64,000 nt of DNA from Arenicellaceae bacterium (GTDB taxonomy: Bacteria > Pseudomonadota > Gammaproteobacteria > Arenicellales > Arenicellaceae): contig JAQWNC010000002.1 in the NCBI GenBank assembly GCA_029246505.1, positions 106,223 to 170,222 on the forward strand, read 5' to 3'. This document shows positions 44,008-54,166 of the stretch, one piece after another (the first letter of the stretch is position 1; each line of letters starts with the position of its first letter). Below the pieces are notes generated by a model. The model ran no database searches and was not told the DNA's origin. It saw nothing but the letters and a program-made list of their open reading frames with translations. A program made the translations under genes and the position numbers.

Positions 44008-44739
44008 TCAATCAGTCGCGAAGCAATAGAACAATCCGACGCCGCCCCAGCTAACCAACTCTTCCTGACTGCAACCGGTGGTCGCATGTGAAGAGTTCCA
44101 GGACAGATTGCCGTTACCGACTCGGTCCGAGTGTCCAACCTGGGTTGAACCTTCGTCATTACTCGTCCAGTTGTTGCACGTGCGGTCTACGCTGTCGGTA
44201 AATGCGCGTCCATCAGGCTGTGAGCCGGTCAAGATGTCGTGACGCGTGGGCAGCGGGTCTCCAATACCGCTGACGAGTTCGCCATGCTCGGTCAGCGCGA
44301 ATTCTTTGGTCATATTGCTGCCACGTTGCGCTTCTTCCAGCGTGTCTCCGTGAATCTCTGATTTTATCAGTGGTCGATTGAGCCGCCGTTGCAAATAATC
44401 GAGGAGCTTAGCTGTGGAGTGGAACCAGGGCCCTTCGCCAATTCGATCTCTGGCGCTAATCGCGGGCTGACCTGGCCGCGCCTGAGTGCTGAGGTAAGCG
44501 ACCCAGGTCTTAGCACCAGCGCCAACTGCCGTGGCGAGAGATTGACAGTGCGCGTCTGCGCCTTCCAATCCACCGAGATTGCCACCGTCCCCGAGCGGTT
44601 CGCTCGTAACAAAGAACGTCATGAGACTCGAAGGAATCTCTTCCGAATCGGGCATACCTGGATCTTGAGCAGAAGCTGTACCCAGTATTACTTGAGCGAG
44701 AAACGAGCAGGCTAATATTCTTAAGGCTATTTTTTTCAT
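44008..44739 (-). CDS. Secreted lectin-like protein, tandem copy 1
   Basis: 243 residues with a signal peptide ending TASA. The core is MTFFVTSEPLGDGGNLGG, GADAHCQSLATAVGAGAKTW, VAYLSTQARPGQPAISARDR and, at the end, NGNLSWNSSHATTGCSQEEL and GVGLFYCFATD. Such proteins are widespread secreted domains with a C-type-lectin/endostatin-like fold by similarity, but the fold call is tentative and no ligand is known. Cysteines (AHC, RTCNNW, TGCS, FYCF) should form disulfides. It follows its paralogue at 44747 by 7 bases. Confidence 0.65.
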   Translation of the reverse strand: MKKIALRILACSFLAQVILGTASAQDPGMPDSEEIPSSLMTFFVTSEPLGDGGNLGGLEGADAHCQSLATAVGAGAKTWVAYLSTQARPGQPAISARDRIGEGPWFHSTAKLLDYLQRRLNRPLIKSEIHGDTLEEAQRGSNMTKEFALTEHGELVSGIGDPLPTRHDILTGSQPDGRAFTDSVDRTCNNWTSNDEGSTQVGHSDRVGNGNLSWNSSHATTGCSQEELVSWGGVGLFYCFATD

Positions 44740-44746
44740 AGGGATC

Positions 44747-45523
44747 TCAATCTATCGCGAAGCAGTAGAACATACCGACACCATGCGTCATTGGCAGAGC
44801 CGTCTGGCTGCATCCGCGTGTGCCATGCGATGAATTCCAAGAACCGTTGCCACCGCCGTTTCTGTCCGGGAAACCGATTTGGACATTCGGCTTATCGGGA
44901 GATGCCCCCATCCTTCGTCCGCTCTGTTCGAAGTCTGGGTCCTGATTGCTGGTCCAGTTGTCGCAGGTATAGTCTAGGTCCGGCGGGTAGGCTCGGCCGT
45001 CTAGCTGCGAGCCGGTGAGAACTTCGTGGCGGTTGCTGTAGGGCGTTGTACGAACGTACTCCCAGTCATCATCTCGTGAGTCCTTGTAATCGTTTAAACC
45101 CGGAACGATCTGGCCTTTCTCCGTAAGCCCGGTCCGCTTCGTCAGGTTGTTGCCGAGCCGCGCGAGTTCAATTGTGTCTCCGTGAAGATGGGAAACGTCG
45201 CGAGCGATCATGACGCCTTCGAAATTGTGCCACGGACCTGCACCGATTCGATCCCGTGCATTGACCGAAGGCTCACCGGGTCGGGCTTGCGTACTGAGAT
45301 AGGCTTGCCAGGTACGGTCGCCTACACCGACGTTATCAGCGAGCGCCTGACAGTGCGCATCGGCACCCGCCAGTCCGCCGAGATTGCCCCCGTCGCCAAT
45401 CGGCTTACTGGTAACGAAAAACGACATCAGCGTGCCGCCTTCCAATCCGTGTTGCGCAAGCGCCAACGGCGAAGCCGCTATTGTCAGCAACAGGGTAGAT
45501 ACGAGAATTCTTGTCTTTGCCAT
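44747..45523 (-). CDS. Secreted lectin-like protein, tandem copy 2
   Basis: 258 residues from the ATG at 45523, which follows a GGAGGA site. The signal peptide ends PLALA. It shares with copy 1 the core FFVTSKPIGDGGNLGGLAGA, HCQALADNVGVGDRTWQAYL, STQARPGEPSVNARDRIG and the C-terminal NGSWNSSHGTRGCSQ and GMFYCFAID. It has an extra central segment (NDYKDSRDDDWEYVRTTPYS). Tandem paralogues in one operon with a 7-base gap suggest either a heteromer or a recent duplication. Function is unknown. The 282 bases between it and the amidase gene hold nothing recognisable. Confidence 0.65.
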   Translation of the reverse strand: MAKTRILVSTLLLTIAASPLALAQHGLEGGTLMSFFVTSKPIGDGGNLGGLAGADAHCQALADNVGVGDRTWQAYLSTQARPGEPSVNARDRIGAGPWHNFEGVMIARDVSHLHGDTIELARLGNNLTKRTGLTEKGQIVPGLNDYKDSRDDDWEYVRTTPYSNRHEVLTGSQLDGRAYPPDLDYTCDNWTSNQDPDFEQSGRRMGASPDKPNVQIGFPDRNGGGNGSWNSSHGTRGCSQTALPMTHGVGMFYCFAID

Positions 45524-45805
45524 GTGTTCCTCCACACTACGCGTTGACGTGTGCGCTAACAATTATGGGCGAATTATAGCCCGCGGCGTTCAGCGATCCA
45601 TCAATCACTGAAGTGCCTGACAGCAGTTAAAACTATAGACCCCGTATTTCCATAAATCAATAAGTATCAGCCAGCCCAAAAACCTCGTCACTCCCTTTGG
45701 AAATAACCTCAACCGGGTGAATTCTACCTGCCTCTACGAGTAGCAAACATGGCAATGGTTGAGAAGCTATACCGAGTAATTGGCGATCACGTAAAGTAAC
45801 TGATT

Positions 45806-47359
45806 TTATTGGTTTACCTCATCAAACCCTTCTGGAGGTCTTCTGTGAAGTGTTTTTTGTTCATAGGAATAGGCCAGTTCAATAAGCAATCCCTCTGAAT
45901 AAGGACGGCCTAAAATCTGAAGGCCTGCGGGTAGTTTATTTTGCCAATATCCCATCGGAACAGTTACTGCAGGCAAACCCGTTTCCGGTGCAAGAGCAGC
46001 ACTATTATTACCTTTGAACTCTTCAATCGGCTTTTCTATATGAGCTGGAGGATTAGACCAGGTGGGATAAATTATTGCATCAAGCTCGGCTATATCCATT
46101 GCAGTTAAAGTATTCGCTAAAAGCCGATTTCGTGCAGGATGATTGGGCCACGTTGGGCAGGGTTGATCCCAATCATCTGGATTTATATCGAGCGGGAATT
46201 GAGATTCTCTTTCCAATGAGTTAAGGCTTGATGCTGCATATTCACCAGTAACCAAAAGGGCTTTTAAGTCAAGGAATGGCGGTGAGTCCAGAGTTAGCAA
46301 ATACTGTCCTAAATCATATCTGAACCGCCAACAGGCGGAGTTAAAGATGCCTAATTCCATCAGTTCCGGAATCTCAAATTGATCAACAATGATTGCTCCA
46401 GCGTCTTTCATATCCTCAACGGCTTTCAAGAATATTACTTTTATCTCAGGGTCGGCACCCTCTTGATCTACAAGCGTACGTAAAATTCCCAAGCGTTTTC
46501 CATTCAGACCATCTGTATTTAAAAAGTCCGTATAGCTTTCCTCTCGCTTATCTGGCACAGAAAGAGGGTCCGAGGGATCAAAACCAGCAACTATGTCAAA
46601 AATCCTGGCACCATCCTCTACCGTTCTGGTCATCGGGCCGGCAATGTCTCTATCAAGTAAAAGCGGAATCACACCATCTCTACTGGTTAAACCAATAGTG
46701 GAACGAATTCCAAATAATGCAAGATGAGAAGACGGCCCCCGAATCGAATTACCAGTATCCGTACCCATTCCCGCCACACCAAAACTGGCGGCCACACCTG
46801 AGGCCGTACCGCCTGATGAGCCTGCAGGAACATAATCAATATCATAGGCATTTGCAGTTCTTCCCGCCGTAGAAGAAACGGTTTGCTGAGCAGTAAAAGC
46901 CCACTCAGCCATATTGGTCTTGGCAAGAATGATCGCTCCTGCTTCTCTTAATTTGCGAACCATAAAGGCATCATCGGGCGGAATACTATTCTTCAATGTT
47001 ATAGATCCGCCCGTTGTAACCATATCGTGGGTATCAAAATTATCTTTTATTAACACAGGGGCACAAAATAGAGGGGGTAGAGAATCGCCTCTTTCTACAG
47101 CGGCATCAGTTTCATCTGCCTTGCTCAGTGCATTGGGGTTTATCAAAGTAATTGCATTGATGCCTTTTGGCTGATCGTAGGCATTTATTCGAGCGATGTA
47201 ACCTTCAACAACATGACGACAAGTTGTATCACCTGACTTAATTGCTGTTTGAATATCTGAAATATTTACTTCAATAAAATTGAATGATTGGGTCGGATTA
47301 TTTGCACAATTTACAAGTGCTAGCAGACTGCAAAATAACAAAGCGATTTTTGTTTTCAT
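45806..47359 (-). CDS. Amidase-signature family lipoprotein
   Basis: 517 residues. The N-terminus MKTKIALLFCSLLALVNC is a lipoprotein signal (Cys 18), so the enzyme is membrane-anchored outside the cytoplasm. The Ser-cisSer-Lys triad is visible: Lys in APVLIKDNFDT, the Ser-rich PAGSSGGTASGVAASFGVAG, and the nucleophile in GTDTGNSIRGPSSHLALFGI. The C-terminal part (PAGLQILGRPYSEGLLIELA) is typical of amidases. It would hydrolyse amide bonds of an unknown substrate. Confidence 0.88.
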   Translation of the reverse strand: MKTKIALLFCSLLALVNCANNPTQSFNFIEVNISDIQTAIKSGDTTCRHVVEGYIARINAYDQPKGINAITLINPNALSKADETDAAVERGDSLPPLFCAPVLIKDNFDTHDMVTTGGSITLKNSIPPDDAFMVRKLREAGAIILAKTNMAEWAFTAQQTVSSTAGRTANAYDIDYVPAGSSGGTASGVAASFGVAGMGTDTGNSIRGPSSHLALFGIRSTIGLTSRDGVIPLLLDRDIAGPMTRTVEDGARIFDIVAGFDPSDPLSVPDKREESYTDFLNTDGLNGKRLGILRTLVDQEGADPEIKVIFLKAVEDMKDAGAIIVDQFEIPELMELGIFNSACWRFRYDLGQYLLTLDSPPFLDLKALLVTGEYAASSLNSLERESQFPLDINPDDWDQPCPTWPNHPARNRLLANTLTAMDIAELDAIIYPTWSNPPAHIEKPIEEFKGNNSAALAPETGLPAVTVPMGYWQNKLPAGLQILGRPYSEGLLIELAYSYEQKTLHRRPPEGFDEVNQ

Positions 47360-47776
47360 TGAGTAATGACTACCTATATCTATTTTATCTTAGGCTCGAG
47401 GGTTACTTTCGGGATTTACCGGCCTTTTCTATGACTCATAATAGTATTCGTTCTATTGATCGAATGACTCAGGGCGTGAAGCGGTTATTCGTAATATTTG
47501 GGTTTAAGTCGTAGATTGTCTACCCGTAAGATATAACTTCTCACAGGAATATAGATTGACCGAGCCTTGTCTAACATAGTATGAACCTCTCTGGCAGGCG
47601 GTTTTCAGCAGTCTATAAGGGAGGCCTGCGAAAATTTTTCTCTTCGGCTACTCTCAACCTCCGTTTTTAGCTCGCTTTACCGCGTAACGTAATCCCAGAT
47701 CGATTCCGCCTGCTTGAGGATCTGCCTCAAATCCTGGTCTAGCATGTGCCCCTCATGGATCAACGTCGTTGCCTCT
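47360..47776. other. Intergenic region with a coding-like fragment
   Basis: 417 bases without a full gene. On the minus strand, 47677 to about 47810 reads in one frame as HAHYLGLVAEEATTLIHEGH, then QDLRQILKQAESIWDYVTR and a stop. It overlaps the 3' end of the LVIVD gene in another frame and has no start. It could be the C-terminus of a lost gene. Confidence 0.4.
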
Positions 47777-49330
47777 TCAGCAACTAAGCCGAGGTAGTGC
47801 GCATGGCATGCCGACAATTTCTCTAGCTTCACCTGTGAGTTCTAAGATGTGCAGACCGGTCGATGAGCGATCGACTGCGTAGATATATCCTCGATCATCG
47901 ATGTTGACATTGTTAGTCTGAATCGCTGCATCACAAACTCGCACGCCATCAATCTCGACACAAAGTTCGGTTGTATTCTCCGTGATTTCGGGGACGAAGT
48001 GACCCACCTCTATTGGCTTGAACGGATCACGAATGTCCACCGCGCGGATCCCTCCATTGAAATAAGACATCACTACAAGCCGCCCGTCGAAACCCGGGTG
48101 ATTAGCATCGTTGATAGAGTGAGGCCCGAATCGTCCGCCTCGATGACAAAAGTCACCCGGCTCCTCGGCCATCTGATATGACGATATCGGGAATGGCTTA
48201 TTTTCCTCCGTAATGTCGAGGATAAACAGGACATCCCGGGTACCTTGGCACCGCCGCGCCCCACGACCGGCTTCTGATGGAATGAGAAGGATATCGCGCA
48301 CGCCATTATCCATGTCATCGCCATAATCCGGGATCTGTATGCCATAAAACGGTTTAGCCGTGTGCACACCCCAGTAACTCGGCATGTCCAATCTTGCAAT
48401 CTCCGGATAGAGAAGATTCTCCGGTGTCGGCGCGTAGGGGTCTTCCGCTTCAGGGTCTCCGCTTAAGAATTTGTCTAAGTCCAGGATCTGTAATGTTCCA
48501 TTATTACCGCTCCCATAACCCAGATACATGCGATTTTCGACGACGTAAGGCTGATGCAAACCTGAAATTGATCTGGCTGGCATAGGACCTTCGGCATCCG
48601 GCTGCCAGCCGATAAGCCCGAAGTTACGAATATGTCGCGGTTCTTCCGGGTTACTGAGGTCATACACCTGCAATACTCTGGTCACTCGCCAAGCTTCTGC
48701 CGTTCCATTAAAGTAACCGATACCGGTCTCGCAATCCCATTGCCCCTTATGTGTTTCGCGGACTCCACGACTCGATTCGCTGCGGAACGAATAACCGGTT
48801 GTCGCGATCGTACTCAAAAAATACGGCTCTTCTGGAATCGTTACGTCGAATAATTCATAACTCAACAGACCGTTAGTCCGAACCAGATAGACTCGGCTCG
48901 GGTCCCCGTTAGGTAGGTCAGAGCCGTTACAAACCTGCACATGCTGTGTGCCATTGGCTTCGTCGCCGGTCGGCGGCACATGCCGTAACATCTTGGGATT
49001 ACTCGGGTCCGTTACGTCGAGAATTGACATACCGTTAGTTTCACCGACACCGGTGGCAGGGTTCATCGCTTCGCCGGCATGCTGGCCGACAAAAAGAATA
49101 CGCCGATCCCCGTAGGCATGGATGATCGGCTGATATGCAGACCGTGCCTGCAAATCGTGAGTACCGATGAGCCGCATATTCCGGCGATTGGTAATGTTCA
49201 CCTCCGCTGCTGGTGTCGCAGCCGGTACTTCCATCGACTCCGTGTGCGTATCGCAGCCGATAACTAACAGCAGGGCCGCAGCACTACTGATGCCGAGTGA
49301 CAATTGCTTCGTATCTAATTTTCTGGTCAT
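47777..49330 (-). CDS. LVIVD-repeat lipoprotein
   Basis: 517 residues. The signal MTRKLDTKQLSLGISSAAAL leads to the lipobox LLVIGC (Cys 26), so it is an anchored propeller lipoprotein. Repeats include MSILDVTDPSNPKMLRHVPP, YELFDVTIPEEPYFLSTIAT, LQVYDLSNPEEPRHIRNFGL and IRAVDIRDPFKPIEVGHFVP. The CHRGGRFGPHSINDANHPG block is shared with the paralogue at 35904. It ends HILELTGEAREIVGMPCALP. Role unknown; extracytoplasmic binding or scaffold function is a guess. Nothing was recognised in the 289 bases upstream. Confidence 0.83.
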   Translation of the reverse strand: MTRKLDTKQLSLGISSAAALLLVIGCDTHTESMEVPAATPAAEVNITNRRNMRLIGTHDLQARSAYQPIIHAYGDRRILFVGQHAGEAMNPATGVGETNGMSILDVTDPSNPKMLRHVPPTGDEANGTQHVQVCNGSDLPNGDPSRVYLVRTNGLLSYELFDVTIPEEPYFLSTIATTGYSFRSESSRGVRETHKGQWDCETGIGYFNGTAEAWRVTRVLQVYDLSNPEEPRHIRNFGLIGWQPDAEGPMPARSISGLHQPYVVENRMYLGYGSGNNGTLQILDLDKFLSGDPEAEDPYAPTPENLLYPEIARLDMPSYWGVHTAKPFYGIQIPDYGDDMDNGVRDILLIPSEAGRGARRCQGTRDVLFILDITEENKPFPISSYQMAEEPGDFCHRGGRFGPHSINDANHPGFDGRLVVMSYFNGGIRAVDIRDPFKPIEVGHFVPEITENTTELCVEIDGVRVCDAAIQTNNVNIDDRGYIYAVDRSSTGLHILELTGEAREIVGMPCALPRLSC

Positions 49331-49619
49331 CGCATTATTTATTAGGTTTTTCTTAATTGAGTTTGAAAATAAAGCTTAACTATTATACATACAGTTTATT
49401 AGTCTATGGGGATGGTGTTTTTCGGCTAATATGACACAACTAGATACACGCCTTTGTCACCTGATGAACCAAATATCCGATATATAGTAGGGGTCCATAG
49501 GCCGTGTGTATATACCGCCGCTACTTGTACAAGCCGACAATATAGTCACTGCGATTGCACCGTAATAAGCGAATATTTTCACAGCCAGCCGGCCCCTACA
49601 TTGCTAAACTGTAAAGATA

Positions 49620-51254
49620 CTAGGAACCCACAATCAAGTTCCTTACCCGTTCACGCAATACAAACTTCTGTATTTTCCCTGTAGACGTTTTAGGTAATTC
49701 ACCAAAAACTACTGATTTGGGAGCCTTAAAGCTCGCCAACTGATTACGGCAGTGATCTATAATTTCCTTCTCGGTGGCAGTTTTTTCTGGCTTGAGCTTT
49801 ACAAAAGCACAGGGTGACTCCCCCCATTTTTCATGTGGTTTAGCTACTACCGCGGCTTCAAGCACAACCGGGTTTTGGTATAGCGCACCCTCTACTTCAA
49901 CCGAGGATATGTTCTCACCGCCGGAGATAATTATGTCTTTAGCGCGATCACGAATTTCGAGATAACCATCGGGGTGTTTAACCGCTAAATCACCTGAATG
50001 AAACCAGCCGTCGGCAAACGCTGCCTCAGTGGTTTCTGGGTTCTTTAGGTAGCCTTCCATAGTGGTGTTGCCTTGAAACATGATCTCGCCAATTGTTTTT
50101 CCATCTGATGGCACTGGCTGCATGGTTTCGGGGTCCAGCACATCCAACGCTTCCTGAGTAATGTAACGTACGCCCTGTCGTGCCTTTAAGGCAGCACGTT
50201 CATCTTCCGGACGATCATTCCACTCATCTTTCCATTGGCTCACCACACAAGGTCCATAAACCTCGGTTAAGCCATAGGAATGCGTAATATCAAATCCTAG
50301 CGCTTCCATACCTTTAATTATCGCTGAGGGCGGTGGCGCACCGGCGGTATACGCTTTTATGCCTCTTGGTAGCTTAGCTAAAACGCTCGCTTCTGCGTTC
50401 AAGATCATGTTTAGTACAATAGGCGCTCCGCAAAAGTGCGTGACCGACTCATTAATTATCGCTGCGGATATCGCGTTAACCGCAACTTCACGCAAGCACA
50501 CATGCGTTCCTGAAGTTGCGGTAATAGTCCAGGGAAAGCACCAACCGTTGCAATGGAACATTGGCAGGGTCCACAGATAAACAGGATGCTCACCAAGAAC
50601 CCAACTAAGCTGATTACCCAGTGAGTTTAGATAGGCACCGCGGTGTGAGTAAACCACCCCTTTGGGGTCACCGGTGGTTCCAGAGGTGTAATTTAGCGCT
50701 ATTGCTTGCCATTCATCAATGGGGTGCTCCCAAACAAACTCTGGGTCACCACCGGCCAAAAACTCCTTGTATTCAAGCCTACCCAAAAGCTCACCACCGC
50801 TGCTTAGAAGATCGTCAATATCAATAATTAATGGGCTGCGTGAACTAATCGATAGCGCTTCTTTGATTACTTTGGAATAGGCGGTATCTGTTAATAATAC
50901 GTCGGTCTCTGCGTGATCAAGAATAAACGCGAGTGCCTTGGCATCTAGCCGTGTATTAAGTGAGTTTAGTACCGCGCCGGTCATCGGTACGCCAAAGTGC
51001 GCATCCAGAAACTCAGGGATGTTGGGCGCCATGATGCTTACAGTATCTTCAGGCTTTATACCATGATTGGTTAAAGCTGAAGCCAGACGACGAGCATTGG
51101 CATAAAAATCCTTGTAGGTAATTCTGCGATCACCATGCACGATTGCGATCCGCTCCGGATGCACCAAAGCAGAGCGACTTAATAAATGTATTGGGGTTAA
51201 CGGCTGATAATTTGCGGGTACTTTTTTTAGTCCATCACGGTATTTACGAGACAT
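49620..51254 (-). CDS. Acyl-CoA synthetase (AMP-binding family)
   Basis: 544 residues, cytoplasmic. The adenylation P-loop is LNYTSGTTGDPKGVVYSHRG, with the downstream motifs THSYGLTEVYGPCVVSQW, DGWFHSGDLAVKHPDGYLEI and RAKDIIISGGENISSVEVEG. The C-terminal catalytic Lys is in KTSTGKIQKFV. The DAHFGVPMTGAVLNSLNTRL and TLPMFHCNGWCFPWTI segments match the branch containing medium-chain and methylmercaptopropionate-CoA ligases and plant AAE proteins. It activates a carboxylic acid as a CoA thioester; the exact acid is unknown. In this context it could activate products of the oxidative enzymes. Confidence 0.9.
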   Translation of the reverse strand: MSRKYRDGLKKVPANYQPLTPIHLLSRSALVHPERIAIVHGDRRITYKDFYANARRLASALTNHGIKPEDTVSIMAPNIPEFLDAHFGVPMTGAVLNSLNTRLDAKALAFILDHAETDVLLTDTAYSKVIKEALSISSRSPLIIDIDDLLSSGGELLGRLEYKEFLAGGDPEFVWEHPIDEWQAIALNYTSGTTGDPKGVVYSHRGAYLNSLGNQLSWVLGEHPVYLWTLPMFHCNGWCFPWTITATSGTHVCLREVAVNAISAAIINESVTHFCGAPIVLNMILNAEASVLAKLPRGIKAYTAGAPPPSAIIKGMEALGFDITHSYGLTEVYGPCVVSQWKDEWNDRPEDERAALKARQGVRYITQEALDVLDPETMQPVPSDGKTIGEIMFQGNTTMEGYLKNPETTEAAFADGWFHSGDLAVKHPDGYLEIRDRAKDIIISGGENISSVEVEGALYQNPVVLEAAVVAKPHEKWGESPCAFVKLKPEKTATEKEIIDHCRNQLASFKAPKSVVFGELPKTSTGKIQKFVLRERVRNLIVGS

Positions 51255-51355
51255 TCACATCCTCAGGCCCATGGCTTTACGCCGGGCACAGCAAATCAGC
51301 TATCAATAGAACTCTCAATTGAGCTATCAGGCCAACTATCAGCGTTACGACTAAA

Positions 51356-53548
51356 TCAAGTCCAGCTTAAATCGTGCTTGAGCATAGGCGTCGTGCGAAT
51401 TCGCTTACCGGTAGCAAAGTAAATTGCATTGGCAACCGCCGGAGCTGATGGTGGACCAGCTGGCTCACCCATCCCGCCCCACCAGCCATCTTGCGATAAT
51501 GCAAAATGCGCTTCTACATCTGGCATCTGAGGCATTCGCATCAAATTATAAGTGTTGAAGTTGGTGTTCATAAAGCAACCTTCTCTGAGGTCGAGCCCAC
51601 CATACAATGCGTGCGAGAGCTCCCAACACGCAGCACCTTCCATTTGCTCAGCACCGTTTAGTGGATTAATCATATATCCACTGTTCATCACCTGCACCAG
51701 CTTCTCAACGGTGAGTTGGCCGCGCTGATTCACTGAAACCGTAGCACAAACCCCGCAAATGGAGCCATGGTCTGCAACAATCGCAATCCCCATGCCCTGG
51801 CCTTTGGGTAGATCAGTGGTGAAACCAGCAACCTCTTTGAGTTTTAATAGAACGCGCTGCCAGGGTTCCTGGCCTTTAGTCATTTCCAGGCGCCACTCTA
51901 AGGGATCCCAATCGCCAGCCAGTGCCATCTCGTCAGCAAACTGTTCAATTATAAATGCATTTTGGTTAACACCCGGGCCACGGTGAGTTGCGGTAGGGAT
52001 ATGCGCTGCAACATTGTGGCGTTCATGTCGCCGATTAGGCACGGTATAAGGCATGTTTTCGATCGCTTCATCGGCCGTCGCAGGGCCATGACTTTCTACG
52101 CCTTCATGAGGAAACCAAACGGCGCGCGAGAAAAATGCATCTGGCAAACCATTGTCGCCGATTGAGGCTTTAAGCTGGGTATGTACCGGTGGCCGTTGTT
52201 TATCATGGGCAATGTCTTCTTCACGAGTCCAAATGACTTTAACTGGGCGTCGAAGCTGATTGGAGATTTCAGCTGCTTGCCGGGTCACTGCGGTCGAACC
52301 GCCGCCATTGCCCCCGAATGCGCCACCGAGAAAGGTGGTATGCATATAAATATCGTTGGTATCGCGGCCCAGGTGGCCCGCAACCACATGCAATGGTGAT
52401 GCCTGGTTTTGCGCCGGTGACCACACGTCTATTCGCTCGTCGGTAACACTGACGGTAGCATTAATCGGTTCCATACGCGCATGAGTCTCATACGGTCGGT
52501 GATACTCCGCCACAAGAGTGTTTGCTGAGGCGTCAATTTTGACAACAGCATCAGACCCTACTTCGTTACTGACTTCACCAGCTACTTCAAAAAGCCGTTG
52601 TGCCTCTGCGGCCTGAGTCTCATTGCTGACATTATGGTTGGGACCAAAATCCCATTCGATAGGCATTAAATCCAGCGCAGTTTTGGCTCGATACCAGCTA
52701 TCGGCTACTACCGCGATACCGTTTTGCATATCGGTTGTAGCAGTTTTGCCGTCCTGAGCTCTAAACTCAATTGCGGTAATAACGCCGGTTCGATCTTTAA
52801 CCGCGTCGAAGTCGTAACTTTTAATTCGACCCCACGGCACAGGACAACAACTAACAGCTGCATAAACCATGCCATCAAAACGTGTATCGATAGAATAATG
52901 TGCGCTGCCATTAACCTTCACTGGCACGTCAAGACGCGGAGTTGGGGTACCCAGCAACCACCATTGATCTGGCGTTTTAATCGCCGGTTCTTCCGCCAAT
53001 GTTAATTCTGCTGCTGCGGTGGCAAACTCGGCATAGTCAGCGCTATTAGCACCCGCACTAAGCACCCCTTGTTTTGCTATTACCTCGGCTGCGCTAACGC
53101 CCCAAGCTTGGGCTGCCGCTGTTTTTAATCGCTCACGGGCGGATGCACCCGCCTGCATAATATGTGGATGTTGTTGCCGAACTAGTCGTGAACCATTAGT
53201 CGTAGTCTGAATATATTCATTTTCATTTTTTACGTGGCGGTTCATATCAGCAAACACGGCCTGAATTTTGTCCCAGGGTACGTCCAATTCTTCGGCAATC
53301 ATCATCGAGACAGAGGTAAGTGCACCCTGCCCTTGCTCCGTATGTGGAACCCGAATAGTTACAGTGCCGTCTACATCTATCGTCAGCCAGGCATTAATCT
53401 CGGTACCATCAGTGGGCGTTGTCCATGGTTTTGGGGCTACCACTGCAGCCGTGACGCCTGGCATATAGAAACCAAGCATCATTCCACCGCCACCCATTGC
53501 CATGCTGCGTATTAGGGTACGGCGAGACATCTTCATTTGCGAATTCAT
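51356..53548 (-). CDS. Mo-binding subunit of a two-component Mo hydroxylase (IorB-like), Tat signal
   Basis: 730 residues from the ATG at 53548 (MNSQMKMSRRTLIRSMAMGG), just after the stop of the 2Fe-2S gene. The twin-arginine signal SRRTLIRSMAMGGGGMMLGF directs export. Landmarks: INAWLTIDVDGTVTIRVPHT, EQGQGALTSVSMMIAEELDV, the hammerhead DVPVKVNGSAHYSIDTRFDG, TFLGGAFGGNGGGSTAVTRQ, THRGPGVNQNAFIIEQFADE and the active site GGMGEPAGPPSAPAVANAIY with the catalytic Glu. No FAD or cytochrome gene adjoins it. It is the last gene of a likely unit with the 2Fe-2S subunit and perhaps the lactonase and two-module genes upstream. Confidence 0.9.
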   Translation of the reverse strand: MNSQMKMSRRTLIRSMAMGGGGMMLGFYMPGVTAAVVAPKPWTTPTDGTEINAWLTIDVDGTVTIRVPHTEQGQGALTSVSMMIAEELDVPWDKIQAVFADMNRHVKNENEYIQTTTNGSRLVRQQHPHIMQAGASARERLKTAAAQAWGVSAAEVIAKQGVLSAGANSADYAEFATAAAELTLAEEPAIKTPDQWWLLGTPTPRLDVPVKVNGSAHYSIDTRFDGMVYAAVSCCPVPWGRIKSYDFDAVKDRTGVITAIEFRAQDGKTATTDMQNGIAVVADSWYRAKTALDLMPIEWDFGPNHNVSNETQAAEAQRLFEVAGEVSNEVGSDAVVKIDASANTLVAEYHRPYETHARMEPINATVSVTDERIDVWSPAQNQASPLHVVAGHLGRDTNDIYMHTTFLGGAFGGNGGGSTAVTRQAAEISNQLRRPVKVIWTREEDIAHDKQRPPVHTQLKASIGDNGLPDAFFSRAVWFPHEGVESHGPATADEAIENMPYTVPNRRHERHNVAAHIPTATHRGPGVNQNAFIIEQFADEMALAGDWDPLEWRLEMTKGQEPWQRVLLKLKEVAGFTTDLPKGQGMGIAIVADHGSICGVCATVSVNQRGQLTVEKLVQVMNSGYMINPLNGAEQMEGAACWELSHALYGGLDLREGCFMNTNFNTYNLMRMPQMPDVEAHFALSQDGWWGGMGEPAGPPSAPAVANAIYFATGKRIRTTPMLKHDLSWT

Positions 53549-53550
53549 GA

Positions 53551-54021
53551 TTAAGCCTCCGATTTCTTTATTAATTGAGCTGCGCGATGAATCGCTTTGC
53601 GAACTCGTAAATAGGTTCCACAACGACACAAGTTTCCAGCCATTACCGAGTCTATCTGGCTATCGCTAGGTGAATCGTTGTTTGCCAGCAATGCCACTGC
53701 AGACATAATCTGGCCAGACTGACAGTAACCACACTGCGGAACTGTATTCTCTATCCAGGCTTGTTGCACCGGATGCTCGTTATTCTCAGACAAGCCTTCG
53801 ATGGTGGTGATCTCATGCCCCACCGCGCTCGATGCCGGCGTGGTGCAAGCTCTTACCGGCTTACCATCTATATGTACGGTGCAGACACCGCATTGAGCAA
53901 TGCCACAACCGAACTTAGTACCGGTTAAACCAATATTGTCACGTAACACCCACAGCAGTGGGGTTTCAGCTTCGACATCGACCTCATAGGTCTTTTTATT
54001 AACACTCAGTGTAAAAGCCAT
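53551..54021 (-). CDS. 2Fe-2S subunit of a two-component Mo hydroxylase (IorA-like)
   Basis: 156 residues with the two clusters [20 protein letters not shown] plus a Cys (RACT) and [16 protein letters not shown] plus CRCGTYLRV. The [10 protein letters not shown] motif marks the isoquinoline 1-oxidoreductase alpha type. It precedes the Mo subunit by 2 bases. It lies 145 bases downstream of the lactonase-family gene on the same strand. Confidence 0.93.
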   Translation of the reverse strand: MAFTLSVNKKTYEVDVEAETPLLWVLRDNIGLTGTKFGCGIAQCGVCTVHIDGKPVRACTTPASSAVGHEITTIEGLSENNEHPVQQAWIENTVPQCGYCQSGQIMSAVALLANNDSPSDSQIDSVMAGNLCRCGTYLRVRKAIHRAAQLIKKSEA

Positions 54022-54166
54022 AAGCAGTAATTCTCCTCTATATCGCTATCAAACGTTTTATCAAATGTAATATCAGTATTCCGCCAGAATAAGCCCGGAT
54101 GTGTAAAAAAACAACCTCAGACTTAGCTAAATATTTATCGACTAATTCCTAAGCAAATACCTGGCT

